A stretch of DNA of 49,322 nucleotides, from contig CAJUMV010000025.1 in assembly GCA_910587715.1 (NCBI GenBank), forward strand, positions 1-49,322, given 5' to 3'. The stretch is from an uncultured Lachnospiraceae bacterium (lineage in GTDB: Bacteria > Bacillota > Clostridia > Lachnospirales > Lachnospiraceae). Every line of letters starts with the position of its first letter. Within the stretch, counting starts at the first letter, position 1. Shown piece after piece: positions 8,256 to 17,342 of the stretch. The notes beneath the pieces are model-generated. The model searched no databases. It was not told the DNA's origin and was given only the letters and a program-made list of their open reading frames with translations. Position numbers and translations under genes: made by a program.

Positions 8256-9236
8256 ATGAAAAACGGCGGGGGATTTTGCGTAGTGATTGAAGGCAGATTC
8301 GGAAAAACCGGCAGGATATTAGCAATTTATACAAAGCTGATAAACGGTCAGGTTGTCAACAAAGCGGAAGAGGCAGTGCGCTTCAGTGTCGATGCAAAGA
8401 GTATACAGCGTGATTTGGAGGATATCCGGATATTTCTGGCGGAGCAGTCTGTGCAGGACGGTGTGACCGATGAGCTGGTCTACGATTACGGCGATAGGGG
8501 TTATCGGCTGGAAAAGGGCGGAAATGCCGGACTCAGCAACGAGGAGACCCTTGCCGTATGCAAGATACTATTGGACAGCAGGGCGTTTACCAGAAAAGAA
8601 ATGATGGACATTCTGGATAAGCTGCTGTTAAACTGCGTGCCTAAAAAGAACCGGAAACTGATAGCCGATCTGCTCGCTAACGAAAGATTTCATTACATAG
8701 AGCCACACCATAAAAAGGTTTTTCTGAACAAAATCCTGCGGCTTGGCGAGGCCATCAGAGAGTGCCGGGTCATACGGCTTCGGTATTCGAAGATGAAGGG
8801 AAAGTGCACCGTAGAGCGGAAGCTGCAGCCGCTGGCGATTATGTTTTCGGAATACTATTTTTATCTGGTGGGATTCATTGAAGGGATTGACAGAGAGAAG
8901 GCTTTCGAGAATGTCGATGACCCGTTTCCGACAATCTACAGGATTGACAGGATAGAAGAATTGCAGGTCACCAGCGAATATTTTAAGATTCCTTACGCTG
9001 ACCGCTTCGAGGAGGGGGAATTCCGCAAGCGGGTGCAGTTTATGTACGGCGGGAGGCTGCGGAAGGTGAAGTTCGAATACTGCGGCGAGTCCATAGAGGC
9101 GGTGCTGGACAGGCTGCCCACGGCAGAGATTTTGTCGGAGAAGGACGGAAAGTATGTGGTGCAGGCGGAGGTGTTCGGGAAGGGGATTGATATGTGGCTG
9201 AGGAGTCAGGGGGAGAGGGTCAGACAAATACAATAA
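8256..9236 (+). CDS. WYL-domain transcriptional regulator
   Basis: A DNA-binding regulator with an N-terminal helix-turn-helix (TGRILAIYTKLINGQVVNK, SVDAKSIQRDLEDIR), a linker, and a WYL region (IRECRVIRLRYSKMKGK, LQPLAIMFSEYYFYLVGF, IYRIDRIEEL). WYL proteins often control phage-defence genes. It reads into the three-gene cassette 19 nt downstream. A GTG at 8283 with GGCGGGGGA upstream is an attractive alternative start, especially as TATGAT at 8240-8245 could be a -10. A GACA-N5-TGTC dyad (8216-8228) may be its operator, and a run of nine G lies at 8149-8157. Confidence 0.85.
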   Translation: MKNGGGFCVVIEGRFGKTGRILAIYTKLINGQVVNKAEEAVRFSVDAKSIQRDLEDIRIFLAEQSVQDGVTDELVYDYGDRGYRLEKGGNAGLSNEETLAVCKILLDSRAFTRKEMMDILDKLLLNCVPKKNRKLIADLLANERFHYIEPHHKKVFLNKILRLGEAIRECRVIRLRYSKMKGKCTVERKLQPLAIMFSEYYFYLVGFIEGIDREKAFENVDDPFPTIYRIDRIEELQVTSEYFKIPYADRFEEGEFRKRVQFMYGGRLRKVKFEYCGESIEAVLDRLPTAEILSEKDGKYVVQAEVFGKGIDMWLRSQGERVRQIQ

Positions 9237-9255
9237 AAAAGGAGAAAAGGAAACG

Positions 9256-10155
9256 ATGGCAAAAACAATTAAATTTAATCTTATTTGTGATGGAAGTCCT
9301 GTTCGCACAATTGAAGACTTGCAGAATCATTTTTCGATTGAGGATGTACTCAGATATTATGACAATCGATTACTGCATCGGTGGTTAAGTGTACGGGGAT
9401 TTGAGGAGGAACAGCGGAAGGTTTCAGCAATTACTGCCAAAAATCAAATGGATATTATCAAGGAATTAATATCCATTTTTGACGTGAGTGCAGACGCATC
9501 CAGTGTAGAAGAAAGCGTATATATGCTCCGATATTTAGAAGAACGGAAAGAATTGTATAAGTGCTTTGGTCAGAAAGAATGTGAATTGCAGAATCAAATG
9601 AGAGAATATAGGGAGGGGTATGACAAACTTGTAAAGGAGATTATTGCAAGACCAAGAGACATCGCAAAAATAAAGGCGAATATATCTGCAATGGCAACGT
9701 ATTATAGTTGGATTATGGAGTTAAACCACAGAGAGCTGTTTTTCTTGTTTAAGGAAAAGAATGCCTTTTTACCTATTATGTGCCTGCTGATGAATGAAAA
9801 AACGCGGGGATACTACATTCCAGCGAATGAAGAGGAGGGAGAAACAGCCTGTAGAAGGGACTCTCGGCAGGTAATGTTTCAACATATATGCAAAATGATT
9901 ACATCGACGGAGTTTGAAGTAGCGATGGAAGAGTATCTGCTCACGTTCGCGGGAAATACGGAATCCTATTGGAAAGATATTGAACCCAAGGGAAAGAAAT
10001 GTATGATTATTTCCATAGATGCGGGAAGTTATATCCGTCCGGCGGGCAAATCGGGTGGTGATTTGGCGTATAGTGATATTCACAATCAGTTTATGATTTT
10101 AGATGGTATTGACTATAAGAGCAATTGGGGTAAGTTAGTTTATATGGAGGTATAG
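9256..10155 (+). CDS. Unknown protein of the Ycf46-like ATPase cassette
   Basis: I do not recognise this 299-aa protein. It begins with a compact segment (FNLICDGSPVRTIEDL, then FSIEDVLRYYDNRLLHRWL and VRGF) that looks like a small conserved module. A helical middle follows (about residues 85-190). A C-terminal part has IISIDAGSYIRPAG and a final WGKLVYMEV. No membrane helix or nuclease motif is seen. The ribosome site is GGAGAAAAGG. The gene ends 2 nt before the AAA+ ATPase start, so the two are translationally linked and probably work together, perhaps as a sensor or adaptor (inference). Confidence 0.8.
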   Translation: MAKTIKFNLICDGSPVRTIEDLQNHFSIEDVLRYYDNRLLHRWLSVRGFEEEQRKVSAITAKNQMDIIKELISIFDVSADASSVEESVYMLRYLEERKELYKCFGQKECELQNQMREYREGYDKLVKEIIARPRDIAKIKANISAMATYYSWIMELNHRELFFLFKEKNAFLPIMCLLMNEKTRGYYIPANEEEGETACRRDSRQVMFQHICKMITSTEFEVAMEEYLLTFAGNTESYWKDIEPKGKKCMIISIDAGSYIRPAGKSGGDLAYSDIHNQFMILDGIDYKSNWGKLVYMEV

Positions 10156-10157
10156 AG

Positions 10158-11654
10158 ATGAAAAGAAATGCAGTAGATATTCTGGCTTCCTATGTAGACG
10201 CGCTGCGCTCTATCATATATATCACTCATTTTGATTTTAAGGTGATTGACGATATCATTGCGCATGTCGGTAAGAATGTAAAGTGCGTAGAATTTAACAA
10301 TGCTTTAGGCGTGGTTGACTTTGGAACGAAAAATGCAATGCACGAGTGCGGGCTGGAACAGTTTTTGCGATTGACAATGGACAGCGGATTTGAGCAGGAA
10401 ACGTATCTGATCCTGAAGGATATACATAATGAACTGAGCGATCCCAAAATCATTGCACTGTTAAAAAGAATTGCAGAGAATAACATGTACCTTGAAAATT
10501 ACAATGAAACAATTTTTATCCTTTCGGAGATAACGGTTATTCCGCGTGAACTCGAAAACTATATTACTGTGTTTGATATACCGTTGCCGACATCTGAGGA
10601 AATTTCGACAATTATAAAAGGATTTATAACAGAACTGGATATTGTAGCGGAATCGGAGATGATGGGTGAACTGGCTTTATCTTTTAAAGGACTGAATGAG
10701 TTTCAAATCAGACAGATTTTAAATTTGGCATATCAGGATGGCGGCTGTATTGACGAGGATGACAGATTGCTTGTCTTGAAGGAAAAAGAACAGTTTATTA
10801 AGAAAAGCGGTATGCTGGAAATTGTCAGTTTTGATGAAACAATCGAAGACATAGGCGGATTAGAAGTTTTAAAAGAGTGGCTGATAAAAAAGGCTAAGAT
10901 TTTTGCAAATCTTGACAGGGCAATCAAATTTGGCGTAGACATTCCAAAGGGAATTATGATAATTGGTATGCCGGGATGCGGGAAAAGCCTTACGGCTAAG
11001 GCAACGGCAAGTCTGTTTCATATACCGTTGGTTCGCCTTGATATTGGACGTCTTTTGGGAAAATATGTCGGTGAGTCAGAGGGGAATATGAGGAGGGCTT
11101 TAAAGCTGGCTGAAGCGATCAGTCCGTGCGTGCTGTGGATCGATGAGATTGAAAAAGCATTTGCAGGAATAGGGGGAGATGGCGGTGGCAATGATGTGAC
11201 AACCCGTCTGTTTGGACAATTTCTGACATGGATGCAGGAAAAGGAAAATACAGTATTTATTGTGGCGACAGCAAATGATGTGTCTGTTATACCGCCGGAG
11301 TTTCTCAGAAAGGGGCGGTTTGACGAGCTGTTTTTCGTTGATCTGCCGAATGAAGATGAGAGGAAAAGGATTCTGGAGATTCATCTGAAAAAACGGAACA
11401 AGTGGAATAGAAATATAGATTCCATCGCGTTAATTAAAGAAACGGATGGCTTTAATGGAGCGGACTTGGAGGCGGTGGTCAAAGAAACGATCGAAATGGC
11501 ATTTATTAATGGGAAAGAGGAAATAACAACAGCAGATTTAATAGAGGTTACAAAAGATACAAAGTCTATCTCTAAGACTTTGCAGGATAAGATTGATAAG
11601 ATAAAACGAACAATTGATAAAATGGATATTAAGGTTGCGAGTCGAAAGATATAA
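10158..11654 (+). CDS. Ycf46-like AAA+ ATPase
   Basis: A 498-aa SpoVK/FtsH-type AAA+ protein whose two-part layout matches Ycf46. The N-terminal region (HNELSDPKIIALLKRIAEN, ITVFDIPLPTSEEI) and linker DIGGLEVLKEWLIKKA precede the ATPase. Walker A is GMPGCGKS at 270-277, Walker B CVLWIDE at 324-330, sensor 1 VATAND near 369-374, and the arginine-finger segment LRKGRFDELFFVDLPN near 383-398. All catalytic residues are present, so it should hydrolyse ATP as a ring. No protease domain is attached. It is tightly spaced with both neighbours (2 and 20 nt). Confidence 0.92.
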   Translation: MKRNAVDILASYVDALRSIIYITHFDFKVIDDIIAHVGKNVKCVEFNNALGVVDFGTKNAMHECGLEQFLRLTMDSGFEQETYLILKDIHNELSDPKIIALLKRIAENNMYLENYNETIFILSEITVIPRELENYITVFDIPLPTSEEISTIIKGFITELDIVAESEMMGELALSFKGLNEFQIRQILNLAYQDGGCIDEDDRLLVLKEKEQFIKKSGMLEIVSFDETIEDIGGLEVLKEWLIKKAKIFANLDRAIKFGVDIPKGIMIIGMPGCGKSLTAKATASLFHIPLVRLDIGRLLGKYVGESEGNMRRALKLAEAISPCVLWIDEIEKAFAGIGGDGGGNDVTTRLFGQFLTWMQEKENTVFIVATANDVSVIPPEFLRKGRFDELFFVDLPNEDERKRILEIHLKKRNKWNRNIDSIALIKETDGFNGADLEAVVKETIEMAFINGKEEITTADLIEVTKDTKSISKTLQDKIDKIKRTIDKMDIKVASRKI

Positions 11655-11674
11655 ATCGGAAAGGGGAAAATAAG

Positions 11675-13210
11675 ATGGAAAACGAAGCGGAAAATATTTT
11701 GTTGATAGAGGAAGAAATGTCTCCCGTGGATATGCAGGAGGAATGTGGAAAGATCAAGCCGTTTCTCCAAGAGTTTGTAGAGTGTTATGTGGCAAATAAG
11801 GATAAACCGGTTGAGGACTGGCTGAATGAAAAAATGAAGGAAAGCCTTCCGGACAAAACGGATGATGAGATTCGTTCCATGACAGAGGAGATTGTTTCAG
11901 CAATCAACATGGATGAAGAGAATAAGGAGTCATTGCAAAAGTCGGTAGAAAGCGGCAGAAGCAAAGAGAGCTGGTTTGCGTCAAAAGTGCAGGAAGCTGT
12001 GTCCGCAATGTCTGCGCAGCAGTCAGCAGAATATCTGACGGGACTGGATCGTGCGCTGAAAACGGCAAATGAATCTTTATATGGGACAATTACAACGCAG
12101 GCTGGTGCAATAAGTCAAAATCCAAGGCTGGATGGGTTTATCGCGGAGCAATATCACGCGCAGACATTTAATATGAATGCGGAAGCAACGGGAAGCGCAT
12201 ATCGCGCAAAAGTATTAGAGCCGACAGGAAATGGATACGCGAAAAACTCCGTCGATCTCGTTATTGTTGATGCCGATGGCAGAGTTGTAAAACGCTATCA
12301 GTCAAAATACTGCAAAGATCCAAAAGCGACTGAGCGGGCATTTGAACAGGGGGATTACAGGGGACAGCAGAAGCTGGTTCCGGATGGACAGGAAGGTGAA
12401 ATTCAAAAGAAAGCGACTGCGGTACTGGAGGCACCGGATGGAACAACAAGTAATCCACTTACAAAATCGCGTGCCGAGCAGATGCGCGACGAAGCGCAAA
12501 GTGGGAACTGGAATGATTTTAACTGGAACGAATACAAAGTAAAAGATTTGGCAATGGGAATCGGAAAGCAGGCGGGGATTGCGGCACTTGAAGGCGCGGC
12601 AATCGGAGCCGGGTTTGATATAGCGCAGAAATTGTGGCAGGGTGAGGAGATAGATGGAGCAGAGGTAGTTGAAACAGCCTTGGTAAGCGGCGCTGATTTT
12701 GGAGTAAAAGCGGCAGTAGCGGGAGCTCTTAAAGTGGGAGCCGAAAAAGGAGTCATATCCGTGATACCGAAAGGCACACCGGCAGGTACGATTGCCAATA
12801 TAGCGTTTATTGCGGTTGAGGATGCAAAAATTATGAAACAGGTGGCGCTCGGAGAGCTTTCATGTGAGGAGGGAATTGAAAAAATCCAGTTGGTTACGGT
12901 TTCTACAGCGGCAGGTTTGCTTGCTATGGGGCAAGGCACACTCATAGGCGGAGAGGTCGGAGCATTTGCGGGGGCGATGATTGGGATAAATTTTGGCCCG
13001 GCGGCTATGCTTGCAGGTATGTCAATAGGCAGAGTTGTTGGAAGCTTTGTAGGGGCATCCATAGGATATATGGCAGGCTCTAAGACAGGTGAAATGATTG
13101 TAAACGGGGCGCGCAAAGTGCGTGACGGTGCAATAAGGATGGCAAAGCAGGTAAAAGAAAAAGTGAAAGAGGCTGTTGGAAACGGGTTAAGAAAAATGAT
13201 AACATGGTAG
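11675..13210 (+). CDS. Nuclease-like motif protein with glycine-zipper membrane segments
   Basis: A 511-aa protein with three parts: an acidic helical N-terminus (1-145), a segment with a PD-(D/E)XK-like pattern, and a hydrophobic glycine-zipper region. The pattern is E158, NSVDLVIVD with D194, then RYQSKYCKD with Q209 and K211. The glycine-zipper parts are about 295-315 and 408-466 (GGEVGAFAGAMIGINFG, GSFVGASIGYMAGSK), with a basic amphipathic tail. This suggests a potential effector that damages nucleic acid, membrane or both. The motif reading is by eye and unverified. The ribosome site is AAAGGGG. It is last in the cassette before a strong terminator. Confidence 0.75.
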   Translation: MENEAENILLIEEEMSPVDMQEECGKIKPFLQEFVECYVANKDKPVEDWLNEKMKESLPDKTDDEIRSMTEEIVSAINMDEENKESLQKSVESGRSKESWFASKVQEAVSAMSAQQSAEYLTGLDRALKTANESLYGTITTQAGAISQNPRLDGFIAEQYHAQTFNMNAEATGSAYRAKVLEPTGNGYAKNSVDLVIVDADGRVVKRYQSKYCKDPKATERAFEQGDYRGQQKLVPDGQEGEIQKKATAVLEAPDGTTSNPLTKSRAEQMRDEAQSGNWNDFNWNEYKVKDLAMGIGKQAGIAALEGAAIGAGFDIAQKLWQGEEIDGAEVVETALVSGADFGVKAAVAGALKVGAEKGVISVIPKGTPAGTIANIAFIAVEDAKIMKQVALGELSCEEGIEKIQLVTVSTAAGLLAMGQGTLIGGEVGAFAGAMIGINFGPAAMLAGMSIGRVVGSFVGASIGYMAGSKTGEMIVNGARKVRDGAIRMAKQVKEKVKEAVGNGLRKMITW

Positions 13211-13379
13211 AGGCGGCAAATATGTATTTAAGAAAGAGGTGTTCGTAGCAACGGGTGTAGAATTCAGACAGATAAAGGAAACGGAAAGGAAATGTCAAAA
13301 CCGCATAAATATCGAATGTATAGAGTTTTGCACATGGCTATTTTAAAATGCAAAGAGGGGAAGAAACAGCGAAAGATAT

Positions 13380-13420
13380 GTCCCACAGACCGCTCAGACA
13401 GCAGTTTGTGGGACCTTTTA
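13380..13420 (+). terminator. Terminator of the WYL/Ycf46 cassette
   Basis: GTCCCACA (13380-13387) pairs perfectly with TGTGGGAC (13407-13414) over a 19-nt loop and runs into CTTTTATATA. It lies 170 nt after the last gene. The remainder of 13211-13518 is AT-rich; a short open frame there (13292-13522) has no clear coding character. Confidence 0.8.
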
Positions 13421-13518
13421 TATAATATGCAAAATAATATTGCTTTTTTTAGCCATTTATATCAAAATTCTATTGAACAAAAGCATTACATGTCACAAAA
13501 ATATGAAATGGATAGCAT

Positions 13519-14859
13519 ATGAAAAAGAAACGATATTTCCTGTTCCTACAAATGATGATTATGGTGTTTTTGACCTGTGCCTGCGCGGAGAACGGACAGG
13601 TGCAGACTGCCGTGCCAGAGGAACCCCAGAGTGACACGGTCGTGGAATCTGCTGTGTCCAGGCAGCCGGAAAGGGAAGCGGATGACGCAAAAACGAATGC
13701 TGTAGCTGAAACGGATGCTGACAAAATAGAAACGACGGAGCCGGATACCGAAGGGCGCCTGCCGCTGTCACCCGACTTAAACCACAACGGCATAGCGGAG
13801 GAGGTGCGGCTGACAGACATTGAAAACGGACAGGAGCTGGAAATATGGGAAAACGGGAAGCTGATTGACAGGGAGACGGGTCATTATTCACACACGGGGC
13901 AGTACTGCATATTTCTGTGTACGCTGGACGGGGAGGATTATCTTCTGCGCTATCAGCCGACGATGTATCAAGGCGTCGGCACTTACAGCTATTCGATTAT
14001 TAATCTGACGGATAATAAGAGGAATGTGGACAAGTGGAGCGGCGTTGACTTTGACATCAATTTTGGCTCTCCTGTTTACAGCGGTTTTGATTCTGATGCG
14101 ATTGCCGCCTTTATGGAAGAAATCAACGGTCTGCTTGCCCGCAGCGTTCAGCTTCTCAATACCGAAGAGGAATTGCAGGGGACTTTTGAGAGGGAAGGAC
14201 GGCTTTATGACAGCCTATGGTGGCTGGATGGCTGGGAGCCGGATTTTGTCAGGGATGAAAACAAGTCTTTGCAGGAGAATTTAGAGGAGTTTCAGACTGC
14301 CATGACAGCGGCGCAGGAGCCGGTGGTTTTGGAGGAGACGGAGGGTCTGCCGATTACCGGACCTCTGGAATTGGCATTTTACAGCGGCGCGGGGGCGTGG
14401 AGCACTTACATGGTCTTGGAGCCGGACGGCAGCTTTGCCGCATATTATCATGATACCGACGGATGTACGGTATATGTCTGTCCATATGAGGGGCGGTTCG
14501 GAAAGGTGGAGAAGCTGACGGACGCCTCATGGCTTTTGACTTTGGAGTCGCTGGAACGTGATACGGAGCGCAGTGTGGGGGAAGAGTGGGACGAGGAGAA
14601 GGATGACCATGTGATTCACTATATCGCCAGCGAACCCTTCGGATTTACGGACGCGGAAGAGAAGGCGTTCAAACCTGGCGCGCAGTTCATCCTCTACAGC
14701 CCGGACGCTGCCGGACATGAGCCGGGGACGGAGCTGTACGGCGCGGCGCGCTTCCAAAAGTGGATGCATGAGCAAAGGGAGTTTATTGACAGCGGGGATA
14801 CGCTCGGCTGCTGGGGCTTACAGAATTTGGAGACGGGGGAGGGGTTCTTTACGGACTGA
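13519..14859 (+). CDS. Putative lipoprotein, unknown function
   Basis: A 446-aa secreted protein with signal sequence MKKKRYFLFLQMMIMVFLTC and a lipobox-like FLTCAC (Cys near residue 20). A low-complexity acidic linker runs to about residue 75. Then DLNHNGIAEEVRL resembles a calcium-binding FG-GAP/dockerin-like loop. The C-terminal region (ELAFYSGAGAWSTYMVLEPDGSFAAYYHD) is a beta-rich domain seen in many gut Firmicute lipoproteins. No enzyme motif is recognised. It stands alone between the cassette terminator and relA. Confidence 0.75.
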   Translation: MKKKRYFLFLQMMIMVFLTCACAENGQVQTAVPEEPQSDTVVESAVSRQPEREADDAKTNAVAETDADKIETTEPDTEGRLPLSPDLNHNGIAEEVRLTDIENGQELEIWENGKLIDRETGHYSHTGQYCIFLCTLDGEDYLLRYQPTMYQGVGTYSYSIINLTDNKRNVDKWSGVDFDINFGSPVYSGFDSDAIAAFMEEINGLLARSVQLLNTEEELQGTFEREGRLYDSLWWLDGWEPDFVRDENKSLQENLEEFQTAMTAAQEPVVLEETEGLPITGPLELAFYSGAGAWSTYMVLEPDGSFAAYYHDTDGCTVYVCPYEGRFGKVEKLTDASWLLTLESLERDTERSVGEEWDEEKDDHVIHYIASEPFGFTDAEEKAFKPGAQFILYSPDAAGHEPGTELYGAARFQKWMHEQREFIDSGDTLGCWGLQNLETGEGFFTD

Positions 14860-14939
14860 AATTTTGCGGATATTCATTAATAATCATGAAAACTAAAATA
14901 AGAATAGAGAAAAGTAACACTAAATTATTTTGATTTTTC

Positions 14940-14968
14940 TTGCAAATACTACGAGAATGGCGTAAAAT
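14940..14968 (+). promoter_or_regulatory. Predicted sigma-A promoter of relA
   Basis: TTGCAA (14940-14945), 17-bp spacer, TAAAAT (14963-14968), about 45 nt before the relA start. It lies in a 155-bp AT-rich gap. Confidence 0.55.
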
Positions 14969-15014
14969 GGCTAGTATGTAATATTATGTAATCCGATAAG
15001 GGTTAGGTGAACGT

Positions 15015-17330
15015 ATGGCGACAGAAGAAAAGACTGAGCTGGTCTTTGACGACGGCAGAATTGAATCCATAGAAGAATTTCAGACTCCGGGACAGCTTTA
15101 CGAGGAGCTTATTACCCGTGTGCGCAAATATCACCCTTCGGCGGATATCAGTCTGATTAGAAAAGCCTATCGGGTCGCTTCCGACGCCCACAAAGGGCAG
15201 GCGAGAAAATCCGGAGAACCCTATATCATTCATCCGTTGTACGTGTCCATTATTCTGGCGGATTTGGAACTGGATAAGGAGACCATCGTTGCGGGGCTTC
15301 TGCATGACGTGGTGGAAGACACCGTTATGACGGACGAGGAAATCAACGAGGAATTTGGTGAGGAAGTAGCGCATCTGGTGGATGGCGTCACGAAGTTGGA
15401 TAAGCTGAATTTCCACGGTGAGCATGGCAATTATGACAAAGATACGGAGAAGTTGGAGCGGCAGGCGGAAAATCTGCGCAAAATGTTTCTTGCCATGGCG
15501 AGAGATATCCGTGTCATACTGATAAAGCTGGCGGACCGTCTGCACAATATGCGGACATTGCAGCATATGCGTCCGGAGAAGCAGCAGGAGATTGCGCGGG
15601 AGACGCTTGATATTTATTCTCCCATCGCCCAGAGATTGGGCATATCAAAAATAAAGGTGGAATTAGACGATTTGTCGTTAAAATATCTAGAACCCGATGC
15701 CTACTATGATTTGGTGGATAAAATCGCTGTCAGAAAGAGCGAGCGGGAACGTTATATTCAGGCGATTGTGGACGAGGTTAGCGTGCATATCAAAAATGCA
15801 GGAATCAAAGCGCAGATTGACGGACGCATCAAGCATTTTTTCAGTATTTACAAAAAGATGAAGAACCAGAACAAGTCCATAGACCAAATCTATGATCTGT
15901 TTGCGGTGCGTATCATTGTGGACACGGTGAAGGACTGTTATGCCGCACTGGGCGTGATTCATGAGATGTATAAGCCGATTCCCGGTCGATTCAAGGATTA
16001 TATCGCCATGCCGAAGTCGAATATGTACCAGTCGCTCCACACCACGCTGATAGGCGCCAGCGGACAGCCCTTTGAGATACAAATTCGTACTTATGAGATG
16101 CACAAGGCGGCGGAGTACGGTATCGCGGCGCATTGGAAATATAAGGAAGCCTCCGACGGGAAGAAGGTGGAGACCCAGGAGGAGGAGAAGCTTGTATGGC
16201 TGCGCCAGATTCTGGAGTGGCAGCAGGATATGACGGACAATAAAGAGTTTATGAATCTGTTAAAGGACGATTTAAACCTCTTTGCCGATACGGTATTCTG
16301 CTTTACGCCTACAGGGGATGTGAAAAGTTTGCCGGCGGGTTCTACGCCCATTGACTTCGCCTACAGCGTACACAGTGCGGTAGGAAATAAGATGATTGGC
16401 GCGCGGGTGAACGGCAAACTTGTGACCATAGATTACGAGATTAAAAACGGTGACCGGGTGGAGATCATGACTTCCCAGAACTCCAAAGGTCCGAGCCGCG
16501 ACTGGCTGAACGTGGTCAAGAGCACGCAGGCAAAAAATAAAATCAATCAGTGGTTTAAAAATGAACTGAAAGAAGATAATATCGTTAAGGGACGAGAATT
16601 GATTCAGGCTTACTGTAAGGCGAAGACGATCAATCCCGCGGATGTCCTGACGCCTCAGTATGAGGAAGCAGTCATAAAAAAATACGGTTTCCAGAACTGG
16701 GAATCGGTGTTGGCGGCGGTGGGACACGGCGCCCTCAAAGAAGGGCAGATTGTCAACCGGATGCAGGAGCTATATGAGAAGGATCATAAGCGGGAGATGA
16801 CCGACGCCGAGGTGAGGGCGGAGATTGAGGAGAGCGTGCGCATCAACCGCGCGAAGCCGGGGAAGAGTACCAGTGCCATCGTGGTGAAGGGCATTCATGA
16901 TGTGGCGGTTCGTTTCTCCAAGTGCTGCAGTCCGGTGCCGGGAGATGAGATTGTGGGCTTTGTCACGAGAGGAAGGGGTATTTCCATTCATCGGACGGAC
17001 TGTGTGAATCTGTTAAACCTGCCGGAGATTGACAGAAACCGTCTGATTGACGCGGAGTGGCAGCAGCCGGAAGGAGAGGCAGTCGGAGAGAAATATCTGG
17101 TAGAAATCAGTATTTTCGCCAATAACAGAAACGGGCTGCTGGCGGATGTATCCCGGGCGCTCACAGAGAAAGAGATTGATATTCAGGCGTTAAATACAAG
17201 GGTGAGCAAGCAGGGGACAGCGACCATCATGGTCAGCTTTGAGGTCGGCAGCAAAGAAGAACTGCAGCGGATCATTGATAAAATCAGGACCATTGAGAGC
17301 ATTATAGATATCGAGAGAACAACTGGGTGA
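15015..17330 (+). CDS. relA: Bifunctional (p)ppGpp synthetase/hydrolase RelA/SpoT
   Basis: Makes and degrades the stringent-response alarmone (p)ppGpp. Domains in order: HD hydrolase with HDVVEDT near residue 97 and LADRLHNMRT near 177; synthetase with FKDYIAMPKSNMYQSLHTT near 325 and IQIRTYEMHKAAEYGIAAHW near 355; TGS from about 423 (VFCFTPTGDVKSLP); a helical/CC region (SKCCSPVPGDEIVGFVTRG near 635); and ACT from about 693. Length 771 aa and intact HD motifs indicate the bifunctional Firmicute Rel. The next gene starts 12 nt downstream. Confidence 0.97.
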   Translation: MATEEKTELVFDDGRIESIEEFQTPGQLYEELITRVRKYHPSADISLIRKAYRVASDAHKGQARKSGEPYIIHPLYVSIILADLELDKETIVAGLLHDVVEDTVMTDEEINEEFGEEVAHLVDGVTKLDKLNFHGEHGNYDKDTEKLERQAENLRKMFLAMARDIRVILIKLADRLHNMRTLQHMRPEKQQEIARETLDIYSPIAQRLGISKIKVELDDLSLKYLEPDAYYDLVDKIAVRKSERERYIQAIVDEVSVHIKNAGIKAQIDGRIKHFFSIYKKMKNQNKSIDQIYDLFAVRIIVDTVKDCYAALGVIHEMYKPIPGRFKDYIAMPKSNMYQSLHTTLIGASGQPFEIQIRTYEMHKAAEYGIAAHWKYKEASDGKKVETQEEEKLVWLRQILEWQQDMTDNKEFMNLLKDDLNLFADTVFCFTPTGDVKSLPAGSTPIDFAYSVHSAVGNKMIGARVNGKLVTIDYEIKNGDRVEIMTSQNSKGPSRDWLNVVKSTQAKNKINQWFKNELKEDNIVKGRELIQAYCKAKTINPADVLTPQYEEAVIKKYGFQNWESVLAAVGHGALKEGQIVNRMQELYEKDHKREMTDAEVRAEIEESVRINRAKPGKSTSAIVVKGIHDVAVRFSKCCSPVPGDEIVGFVTRGRGISIHRTDCVNLLNLPEIDRNRLIDAEWQQPEGEAVGEKYLVEISIFANNRNGLLADVSRALTEKEIDIQALNTRVSKQGTATIMVSFEVGSKEELQRIIDKIRTIESIIDIERTTG

Positions 17331-17342
17331 GGAAGACAAGGG

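Noticed and set aside
13292..13522. Open frame of 76 aa after the Ycf46 cassette
   Set aside because: It spans the terminator hairpin, has no convincing ribosome site and its composition looks non-coding.
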